Source: Drechmeria coniospora (Eukaryota > Ascomycota > Sordariomycetes > Hypocreales > Ophiocordycipitaceae). Taken from it: 64,000 bases of DNA. The notes beneath the pieces were generated by a model. The model was not told the DNA's origin. It made no database searches and saw only the letters and a list, made by a program, of their open reading frames with translations. The stretch lies in the NCBI RefSeq assembly GCF_001625195.1, contig NC_054389.1, positions 1,612,001 to 1,676,000 of the forward strand, in the 5' to 3' direction. A program made the position numbers and the translations under genes. Shown piece by piece: positions 55,143 through 64,000 of this stretch; within the stretch, counting starts at the first letter, position 1; each line of letters opens with the position of its first letter.

Positions 55143-57797
55143 ATGTCGGCCAAAGAGGGTGGAGGGGATTCGAAGCTGTTCGCTCGGGTAAGTCATATGT
55201 CATCGCAAACCTTCCATGGGCTCGTCACCTGGCGGTACCTCCTCTTCCGAACCTCACCCAAACCTCGCCCAAACCTCGCCGAAACGTCTCGCCGCTGATT
55301 TCATCTCCCCTCACGCCTTGCCCTTTCCCTCGCCAGCCACTGTGCCCTCACCCTCCCCGTCGTCCTCCCCGTCGTCCTCCTCGTCGTCCTCCCCGCCCCT
55401 CTGCTCTCCAAACCCCAACATGAAACTTCCTCAGCCGTCCGGCCCAACCGTGTGATAGTATGATGAGCGTGTTTCCCGTCTACACGCCGGCGCTGGCGTT
55501 CGACAAGCTAAGAACTCGCCAGGGCAAAGTGGCCGAGCTACGGATCGAGCTGAACAGCGGCGGAAAGAAGGACAAGAACCATGCGATGAAAAAGGTGGCC
55601 CTCAAGAGGATCGTCGCCAACATGACGATGAGCAACAACGACATGGTTGCCCTCTTCCCCGACATCATCGCCTGCATGCACCTCCCGAGCCTCGAGATCA
55701 AGAAGATGTAAGTGGCAAAGGAAAGGGGAGAGGAGAGAAGACGAGTCAATAACGCGGAGAAAGGTGCTTCCTCTACCTCGTCAACTATGCGCGCGCCCGA
55801 CCCGACATCGCCGCCCAGGCAATTCCCATACTCGAACGCGTGAGTCCGTCCCGGCCGACGCGACGGTCGACGACGCCACCGCTGACGATGGATCCCAGGA
55901 CATGGACGACGCCAACCCCCTGATGCGTGCGTTGGCCCTGCGGACCATGTCGTACATTCACGTCAAGGAATTCGTCCAGGCCACGGTGCCCATAGTGAAG
56001 CACATGCTGAAAGATGGCGATCCGTACGTGCGCAAAACGGCCGCTTTCTGCGTCGCCAAGCTGTACGATCACGACCGGCAGATGGTCGAGCGATCCGACT
56101 TGATCGACCGCCTCAACTCCTTGCTCCGCGACGACAACCCCACCGTCGTCGCCAGCGCCCTCGCCGCCTTGATGGACATCTGGGAGCGCAGCGACACCAT
56201 CAAGCTCACCATCGACTACAACAACGCCTCCAAGATGGTGGCCATCCTCCCCGACTGCTCCGAGTGCGTACCGTACCTCGGAACATCCCCACCGCCGTCG
56301 TCCTAGCGTGCTGACCGATTCCCCAGATGGGGCCAGACGTACATCCTCGAGGCCTTGATGTCCTACGTGCCGCAGGAAACCAGCGAGGCCGCGCTGCTGG
56401 CGGAGCGAATTTCCCCTCGACTATCTCACTCGAACTCTTCGGTCGTCCTGACTTGCATCCGGGTTATCCTGTACCTCATGAACTACATAGCCGACGAGAA
56501 GCAGATCTCGGCTCTGTGCAAGAAGCTCTCGCCCCCATTGGTCACCCTCCTCGCCAAGGGTCCGGAGGTGCAATACCTCGCGCTGAGGAACGCGTTGCTC
56601 ATCCTGCAACGACGGCCCGAGGTGCTCAAGAACGACATTCGCGTCTTCTTCTGCAAGTACAACGATCCCATCTACGTCAAGGTCACCAAGCTGGAGCTCA
56701 TTTTCATGCTCGCCAACGAGACGAACATCGAGGAGGTCTTGACGGAGCTGAGGGAGTACGCGACCGAGATTGACGTGCATTTCGTCCGCAAAGCGGTCCG
56801 CGCCATCGGCAAGCTGGCCATTAAGATCGAGCCGGCGGCGCGGCGGTGCATCGACCTGCTGCTGGAGCTCGTCTCGACCAAGGTGACGTACATCGTGCAG
56901 GAGGCCACGGTCGTGATCCGCAACATCTTCCGAAAGTACCCCAACCAGTACGAATCCATCATCGGCACGCTGTGCGAGCATTTGGATTCCCTGGACGAGC
57001 CCGAAGCCAAGGCGGCCATGGTCTGGGTCATCGGCCAGTACGCGGATCGCATCGAGAACAGCGACGTGCTGCTCGAGGACTTCCTCTACACCTTTGCCGA
57101 GGAGCCGGTCGAGGTCCAGCTGGCACTCCTGACGGCGACGGTCAAGCTGTTCATCCAACGGCCGACCAAAGGTCAAGACCTGGTGCCCAAGGTGCTGAAG
57201 TGGGCGACGGAGGAGACGGACAACCCCGACCTGCGCGACCGGGCCTACATGTACTGGCGGCTGCTGTCGACGGACATGCCTGCGGCGAAGGAGATTGTCA
57301 TGGGCGAGAAGCCGCCGATCACGGCGGAAGCGGAACGACTCGAGGCTCCGACGTTGGAGGAGATGTGCCTCAACGTCGGAACGCTTGCGACGGTCTACCT
57401 GAAGCCGGTCCAGACCGTCTTTCGATCGGCGAGACCGCGGAAGCTGCAGCACTCGCCGGCCCTGCAGGAGCCGAACACGCTGGCGGACAGGGACAACCAG
57501 AAGAGCATCAGCATGTTCGGCCTGGGCGGCCAGCCGACCGACATGGACTTGCGGAGCCACGACGCCAACCGGTCGAGCGACGGAGGCAACCTTTCGCAGG
57601 CGGTGAGCGACGCCGACGCCTACTTTTCGACCGTCGGCACGCAGCAGACGGCGGCGATGCAGATCGATCAGGGCGATGGCGCGTTCGGCGGCGGCGGAGG
57701 CAACGGCACGGGCTACGTCGTGAGCGCTCATGCACCGCAGCCTGTCCTTCCGCCGGCCCAGGGTGGAGGCAGCAACGGCGATCTGGTGGCGTTGTGA
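55143..57797 (+). CDS. APL1: Beta-adaptin, AP-2 type (APL1-like)
   Basis: Large subunit of a clathrin-type adaptor complex. Exons are 55143-55187, 55523-55707, 55764-55839, 55899-56263 and 56327-57797, giving 713 residues. The first exon encodes only MSAKEGGGDSKLFAR and is joined by a long intron (335 bases, GTAAGT donor) to GKVAELRIELNSGGKKDKNH. The alpha-solenoid trunk follows with KKVALKRIVANMTMSNNDMV, DDANPLMRALALRTMSYIHV, KDGDPYVRKTAAFCVAKLYD, CSEWGQTYILEALMSYVPQ and KYNDPIYVKVTKLELIFMLA. After about residue 600 comes a disordered Gly/Gln-rich tail. There is no appendage (ear) domain and no LLNLD-like clathrin box. The NSGGKKDKN and NMTMSNNDMV segments match what I recall of filamentous-fungal AP-2 beta better than AP-1 beta, but AP-1 cannot be ruled out without an alignment. 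Confidence 0.85.
55330..55400 (+). repeat. CCGTCGTCCTC repeat in first intron of beta-adaptin
   Basis: About five imperfect units of CCCCGTCGTCCT lie in the long first intron. The whole stretch is pyrimidine-rich. In another frame it would read as a Pro/Ser/Arg repeat, but the flanking splice sites place it in non-coding sequence. Confidence 0.65.
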
Positions 57798-60700
57798 GCG
57801 TCGCGATGGATCAGGAGCTGCCGTCCCGAGTGGGGTACGCGCAGGTTTCGTCTGTACGGGGGAGCACCTACTTACATGCACATGTGCTCGTACGGGGCAC
57901 GGATACGGCACGACGGATGCAGAGGCCAAACGATGCTAGAGGAGATTCGAGGTCGCGCCCAGAGCGGGGCTCGCTCGATGGATGCAACCCGAGGCTCGTC
58001 CGCTTTCGACGACGTACTCGCGTACGTGTACACCTACACGCCTGTTGCGCGCAAGGTGACATGGGCCTTGCATGGGACCCCGAACGGCCACGATGTCGAT
58101 GGGGACGAGCTGCGGCGTGGACTATCCATCCACCACCATCTGCCGGTATGGCGCTTCTGTTGGGGTTCCCGGATCATCTCCGTGGGGCCACGTTTCGGTT
58201 GGCTCCGGGTGATGGAGGATGACGAGGAGACGGCGCTCTCGCGGGGTCGAAAGAAAGGAGCACACTGTAGCGAGCGGGCGGCACGACGGACGACGTGCGT
58301 ATGCAAAATGGAGTGCTGGCCGAAGGGGGACAGCGTCTGCCAATACCATGCATACTAAAACGCTGCGGGAATACTTGCGCACGGCACACTCGTTCTGTGC
58401 GATGCACGATGCGTCGTCCGCCATTCGAGATTCGAATGCCAGCGAAGCTGATTGGCATACCCGTCGGCGTGCGTGCCCGGCGTCCACGTTCTGAGCTGGT
58501 TCCAATTTTGTTCCCTTCCTCCCGACCCCGGCACCGAAAGCTTCATGGACAAGGACAACATACATGGCAGTCGTCTCACGCCGTGTTCCGAGCAGCTGCT
58601 CCGTAGTCTTCGCTGGATGCGGTACACGCACTTGGTGTGGGCTCCTTACAGGCAAAGTAGTAGGCCCAGCAGCCAACATACAGCACTTGCTCGTATTCCG
58701 TGGCGGTCAGGGCAACTATAGCCAAGGGCGGCAGAAAGGCCAGGGTTCGGACTCGACAGCGAGGGCCATCTTTCCCGCGTGGTGTTTTCGCAACAGGCAA
58801 GATGGCGGAATCCCTGCGAATATTACCATGTACTGCACACTTATGCATGCTTGCATGTCTGCATGCAGAGCGCCGTGAGGTTGGGTACAGGTGCATCCGA
58901 GGGAGTGTGAAGATTCCTCTGGTGCGGTGAAGGCAGTTGTTTGTTGGGAAGCAAGTCAATTTTGGTCAGGGAAGAAGGCCGCTCCCGGCCTGGGAGTCCC
59001 CAAGAGGAAGGACGTTCACGAAACTTGTTGAATGTTGCTTGCTGCACAATGGAAGTCGGCACTTCAGCAGCAGCGGTTTCGCCTAGGTTTAGCGCGGGTG
59101 ACGACGGACGGCAGATGGAGACGTAGACAACCACGATTCCAAATATCCCCAGAAGGTGAATCTCCACCAGGCCAGGGGGCAGCGTGAGGTGACGTGCTGC
59201 TTCCTTGCTCGTGGCGGCTTGCGAGAGCGGTCGAAACGAGTTCCTGGTGCGGCACCGTCAGCCGCGGCGGATGTTGGTGCACGCATCCCATCATCACATC
59301 ACGTACCAGGACCCAGCTCGGCGTGCTGCACGTACACTTGGAGACTGTGGTTCCAAGCACGATCTCCCCATGCACGTAATGCCATCGGTATTGGACGAAG
59401 CGGAAGATTCGTTTTGGCCAACAGCCATCACGGGGGCGCCATCGTCCGCGCACGGGGGCGGTGGAGAAGACAGACACGGCTGGCCGCCTGGCCGATCGCT
59501 GCAAGGCTCGTCGGAATAGGCAAGGAAACAAAAGTGGTCCGGTCATTCCCTTGTCAGGCTGGCCTCATGGCCTCGCTAGCTGCAGGCTGCGGATGGCGGC
59601 AACGAGGATGTGTTCAGGTGCCCGCCGCCCGCCCAGCCCGCCCAGCCGTGGGACGGTGGCGACGACGGACTCGTGATGACCGATATCGTGCTTTTTCCTT
59701 TTTCCCCCTCGGTGGCTGACGCGCCGTCACTGGGAGGGGCGGGTGGCGATGAGGGGGAGGTACGAGTAATACCAGGACTTGTCATTAGCAGGCGTGCAGG
59801 TGCATGCAGGTGGCAAGCACATTTGTTCGTCCGTATCTGAGGGCGGACGGAGTATTACGAAGACCAGGATGCTCCTCGTCGTGCTGATGCTGGCGGATGA
59901 AGAAGGAGAGGCGGCGCGTGCGACGTGATGATGGCCAAAGCCCTCGCCCGACCTTGATCGTGGTCGCCGCCGCTGCATGGCCGGCACGGTGGGCATGGAT
60001 GGTGAAAAGGCAGACGGCTCGCGTAGAGATGCAAAAGGCCATTCAGCACCATGACGGTGGAAGGAAGTCGACGAGGTGCACGGAGCACTTCGTTGTACGT
60101 ATTGCGCACACATGCGGCATACTCGTACAGTACAGAGCACACAGAGCACACTGTAGTTGATGTATTGTAGCCCTGCATGTTTTACTCCGTATTCATTCCA
60201 AGCATGCACTGGTCACTGAACAAGGTCGTCGAAGGGTGTACATGTACATGTAACTGCACCTGCAGGTGTGCACTGTCTTGTATAACTTGCAAGTACTGTA
60301 AGTATTTACTTGCAGTACTTACAGTTCAACTATACCTAAAGTACAGAGAAAACCAACACGTATTTACTCCGTAGTGTAATACTTGTATTTACGTGCGCTG
60401 GGAAGCTACCTGTAGCAATATACACCTTGTCATTTGTACTAATCACCTATTCCGTACATACCTGTGCACAGTGAGTGTACTGTACACTCATCGCAGGGCT
60501 GGTAAAAGCGAGTGCAAGTACGGAGTACTTACAGAGTACAGTACTTAAGTATTACTTACTGTACTTGACTTCTAAAAACACAGGCAAGTAGGCTTACAAG
60601 TACGTACGGGTAGAGTACGGTACATGCACAACTAGACCTACAGCTAGGTGCACAGATGGCAAGTCAAAATGGACGGAACACTCCGTCCTTACCATCAGCT

Positions 60701-62957
60701 GCATTAATACTTGATTTAGTTGAGACGGGTGGCCTAATCTCCCCTAGCTCGCTCTGTGAGCAAGTTGAATCTTCAGCACCTGCCACTTCCCACGCTCTCC
60801 TGTGCCAGCAACCCACACCACCCAACCTCCACCGCCCTTCCCGTCCCTCCGTCCATTCGCCCTACTGCCTGCATCATTTCGCCAATCCTCCATCCGTTTC
60901 TGTATCCGTATTCGGATCGAAACAAGTCTCAGGCACCCTATATGTGCATCTACAAGCACGGCTACACCTTGTCGCGATGTGCTTGAGCCGCTCAACCAAG
61001 CAGGGATGGCTGGACGCGGCGTCCCGACCCGCCTGCGAGCAACAAAGGCGGGCCTCGCTGCAGGCGGGCCTCGCTGCAGGCGGTTAGGAGGCCTTGAGCA
61101 GGCGCGAGCAATGAGGCTGAGAGTAACAAGCAGGTCAGCCAGCAACACGGCCCCCTGACCTTGGCTGCTGGTTCGATCGCTCGACTTCCATCTTTCCTTC
61201 AAAATTTGCCGACGCATCCTGTGCATGTACTCCGTAGTTGTAGTCTTGTTCGAAAGATGACCTGCCATGCTCGTCTCCTTTTGAGGGGACAAGTTCTTGT
61301 CACATCACTGCTTTAATTCGCAATCTTCGGCGGCCCCATTCAGGACGGGTCCCAAAACTACAAGTACCTAAGGCACTTGCAGTACTCGTACAGTACTACG
61401 GAGTAGTATCCTCACATACCTAGGTACGGAGTACGGAGTACTATAATAATAATACATGCATTACAAATACTGTACTACTGTAAGTAAGTACTTAAGTGCC
61501 TAGTAAGTACTAACCTAGTATGTAAGTACTGCACTACAGTAAATAAGTGCCTATTAGGTAGTAAGTAAGTACTGTGCTGTACTATGGAGTTGTACTGGAC
61601 AGTACATGTACAAATGTCGTTCAATGTGCTATTATCAAGTATTTGTCTTGCATGTACTCCGTACTTACACCTGTGGAAAGTGCGGGCACCCGCTATATGT
61701 ACGGCACTTGTCCTTGCACCAACACATACACATGCACATGTACTTACATGTCCATGCATGGAGGGGGTAGTGCTGTGCAGGCACGTCTGCCTACCGGTAA
61801 TGGTACGCATTAACCGCTGTGGCGGCCCTCCCGAATGGTAGCGCCAAACTTGCGGCGGTGCGGGCACGCGTTACTACTACTCTTTGCCGTTCGTTCTGAT
61901 GCTGAAGCAGTTGTACATGCACTCCATCAATAGTATTGCATGGAATACAAGTATTGGTCAAGTACCGCTTACTTATAGGTGGACAGCCATAGACAGTACT
62001 ACAGGTAGGTGTACTTACAGTACAGATAGGTACTGTGCTGCAATAGTTATTCTACCTTAATCCGCAGACGGGGTACAAGGACAACACGTGCGTGCATGCT
62101 GTACTTTCTTACTAGGTACCTACTTACTTAGTACCTGCGAATTGTGTTTTTCTTGGTGTTATTCCCTGCAAGACGTTGTACCCAAGTACTGCCTGTACTC
62201 GTACTCTGTACCTACAGGCACTTGTAGGTGTGGTACTTGCAGCTACTGCAGCAGTGCCTAGGTGTGTGGTGCTGTGTGGTTCCACCACCCAACCTCCCTA
62301 GTAGTCTGGACTGATACCTAGTAGGTAGTATTACCTACCTACCTAGTAAGTAGTAACAAGTACCTACTGACTAGTAGGTACCAACCTTGGTTCCTACCCG
62401 TGCATCTTCCCCACTCCTGTGCAGGCTGTTAACAGTCCAAAACAAGTGCCCCAGGCGTCCTGCTGGACGGACTCGCCCTGCGACACATCCTACGTATTAG
62501 TTCAGGTTGCACACATCCTGTGGTATTAGTACGCCAACACCTACGTACTTGCCTTCACTGCGCCTACACCTACATGCGCCAGAACCTGACAATCGCCCTG
62601 CCGCTCCCGATACGACGACGAGTGCTGTGCGTACTGCTACCAGTACGGCTCCCTTCTGGCCTGCCTGGTGCCGTCGCCGAGATCCACGACCGACAGGTCT
62701 CCTCGTCCGCCCTGGTGCATACATGCTCGTTCCGCTGCAGAGTCCCTTCCAGCCGCGTCCGTCATCCTCCTCTCTCTCTCTCTTTCTTTCCTTCGTAACC
62801 TGTCGCCTTCTTCCGCATCGGCCGCTTTTCGTTTTGCCGTCGCTACGCATGAATTGAGTCGGGTCTGCCCGCTTAGTTCCCTCCCCTCCCTCCCCCTCCA
62901 CCTCGGCCTCCTCGCTGGTGCGAACCCGTCACGGCGGTCTCGTGAGCACCGAAAGCG
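57798..62957. other. Largest gene-free region, 5.2 kb
   Basis: No gene is supported over 5.2 kb. The left half (57800-60100) is GC-rich, has open frames on both strands with no domain or splice pattern, and lacks the GTAC 11-mer. The right half (60180-62600) is AT-richer and dense in GTAC strings, with exact 11-mers at 60518-60528, 61424-61434, 61431-61441 and 61654-61664 and CTAGGTACC strings at 62100-62390. A GC-rich island at 60640-61320 interrupts it and holds a 16-bp tandem repeat. The last 200 bases are C/T-rich leader sequence of the next gene. Confidence 0.5.
61048..61079. repeat. Tandem duplication, 16-bp unit x2
   Basis: GCGGGCCTCGCTGCAG occurs twice in direct succession (61048-61063 and 61064-61079), followed by GCGG, the start of a third unit. 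Confidence 0.9.
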
Positions 62958-63875
62958 ATGGAACCGACAACCATCGGTGGCAACACCACCTCCAGCCGCC
63001 CTCCTTGCCTCGGCCAACCCACCGATGCCGTCCCCATGGAAAACATGACCCAGTCGACGGACAACCGACAAGACCCGGCTCGCCCTGACGTGGACGTGGA
63101 CGACGACGACGCCGCCGCCGCCGCCGCCGACCGACAACCGCCACCCGAGTCGACGGCGAATCCTCACCGGAGCTCCCCCCGTCATTCCGAGCTGCCCGTC
63201 AAGGTGGAGACGGACGGACGATCGCAACCGTCGGTGGCGACCGACGCCTGGGACGAGCCTGTGCCGCCACCGCCGTCCAAGGAGGCGAGCGATTCCATGG
63301 CCATCGGCCCGGCCCAAGACGACGTCAGAGCCGTCGCCCCGGGCGGAACCGATGGCGGCCCCGTCTGCAACATCACGCTCCTGCTGACGTCGGGCGGCCG
63401 TCACCCGTACAAGCTCGACGCCAAATACCTTGCCAGGAGAAACGTCGTGGTGCCGGACGAGACGGAGAGCGGCCGGCCGGACCCCTTCAGCATCAGCGTC
63501 TACACCTTGAAGGAGCTCATCTTGCGAGAGTGGCGGAGCGACTGGGAGGCCAAGCCGGCGAGTCCCAGCAGCATTCGCCTCATCCACTTCGGAAAACTGT
63601 TGGACGACAAGGAGCAGCTCAAGAGTGAGTGTCCGCCCGACCCTCCATCGTTGCACCCGCTTTCCTCCTCCTTCCTGCTTTCATCTTTCCCTTCGTGTGC
63701 TGATGAGCCTGCAGAATATCAGTTCGGCACCGAGAGCCCCAACGTCATCCACATGAGCATTCGCCCTGCCGACCTCGACGACGAAGAGCCAAAGTCCGGC
63801 AGCAAGAGTCTCGCCGCCGGTAGCGCCGACGGCCAGCGTGCTGGCGGGGGGAGCCGCTGCTGCGTCATATTATGA
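62958..63875 (+). CDS. Membrane-anchored ubiquitin-fold protein (UBL3/MUB-like) with CAAX box
   Basis: Exons are 62958-63624 and 63715-63875, giving 275 residues. The first 130 or so residues are disordered and rich in Pro, Asp and Ala, with an acidic DDDD run followed by an Ala run. A ubiquitin-like fold follows: NITLLLTSGGRHPYKLD (strands 1-2), FSISVYTLKELILREWRSDW (helix), SSIRLIHFGKLLDDKEQLKKY (strands 3-5 region, spliced at Lys) and NVIHMSIRPAD (last strand). The protein ends RCCVIL. A terminal C-V-I-L is a CAAX box whose last Leu favours geranylgeranylation, matching the UBL3/MUB family, whose members are held at the plasma membrane by a lipid. There is no C-terminal Gly-Gly, so it is not a conjugated modifier. 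The intron (GTGAGT to CTGCAG) splits a Lys codon. Confidence 0.87.
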   Translation: MEPTTIGGNTTSSRPPCLGQPTDAVPMENMTQSTDNRQDPARPDVDVDDDDAAAAAADRQPPPESTANPHRSSPRHSELPVKVETDGRSQPSVATDAWDEPVPPPPSKEASDSMAIGPAQDDVRAVAPGGTDGGPVCNITLLLTSGGRHPYKLDAKYLARRNVVVPDETESGRPDPFSISVYTLKELILREWRSDWEAKPASPSSIRLIHFGKLLDDKEQLKSECPPDPPSLHPLSSSFLLSSFPSCADEPAEYQFGTESPNVIHMSIRPADLDDEEPKSGSKSLAAGSADGQRAGGGSRCCVIL

Positions 63876-64000
63876 GCCGTTGCCCCCCCTGGTGGCATAC
63901 GCTCACACGGGCACTGGCGCGACAAGTGATGCCTTGCCCGCCGAAGCGAAATCACCTCATCAAACCTCGAGCTCGACCCCTCGCGGCTCTACCCCCCCCC
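63876..64000. other. 3' flank of the ubiquitin-fold gene
   Basis: Short downstream sequence ending in a C run at the window edge; nothing further can be supported. Confidence 0.4.

Noticed and set aside
56421..57929. Minus-strand frame of 502 codons opposite beta-adaptin
   Set aside because: Shadow frame of the adaptin trunk with Arg/Val/Asp-biased composition.

Overview
The window is nuclear DNA from a filamentous ascomycete, most likely a Sordariomycete of the Hypocreales type. The evidence is the gene structure: short introns of about 50-75 bp with GT...CTAAC/CTGAC...AG signals. It is also the GC-rich, C/G-ending codon use, and a set of proteins that read as filamentous-fungal orthologues (RRF2/MEF2, CSN12, ESF2, NMD3, UFE1, EMC4, TVP15, a beta-adaptin). 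The taxonomic placement is inference; no rRNA or other marker was found. I assembled exon structures by hand from open frames, splice signals and protein-family continuity. All but one of the 20 gene models close in frame from ATG to stop.

Layout, left to right (strand): UBC2/RAD6 (-), ERG10-type acetyl-CoA acetyltransferase (+), CSN12 (+), SUN-family cell-wall protein (-), a 4.7 kb gene-poor stretch, mitochondrial MEF2 (-), secreted M43 metalloprotease (+), TVP15 (+), DBP7 helicase (-), a 2.9 kb gap, a large PPR protein (+), ERG8 phosphomevalonate kinase (+), a 3.8 kb gap, aldehyde dehydrogenase (-), ESF2 (+), NMD3 (+), an uncharacterised basic/acidic protein (-), aspartate aminotransferase (-), the SNARE UFE1 (-), an MFS transporter (+), EMC4 (-), an AP-2-type beta-adaptin (+), a 5.2 kb gap, and a prenylated ubiquitin-fold protein (+).

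The genes are mostly housekeeping: ribosome biogenesis and export (DBP7, ESF2, NMD3), mitochondrial gene expression (MEF2, PPR), secretory and ER trafficking (TVP15, UFE1, EMC4, beta-adaptin), the mevalonate/ergosterol route (ERG10, ERG8), ubiquitin and signalosome functions (UBC2, CSN12, ubiquitin-fold protein), and cell wall and secretion (SUN protein, M43 protease). There is no biosynthetic cluster, no transposon with coding capacity, no CRISPR array and no RNA gene I could support.

The most unusual feature lies between the genes. Nearly every intergenic stretch is saturated with a GTAC-based grammar: GTAC boxes separated by 1-3 bases, dominated by the 11-mer GTACTCCGTAC or its complement. 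I located at least 27 exact copies, none inside an exon. Some copies overlap with a 7-base step, one pair is inverted into a perfect 18-bp palindrome, and a related palindromic family, ACTAGGTACCTAGT, forms separate clusters. This dispersed element is the best candidate here for something not described.
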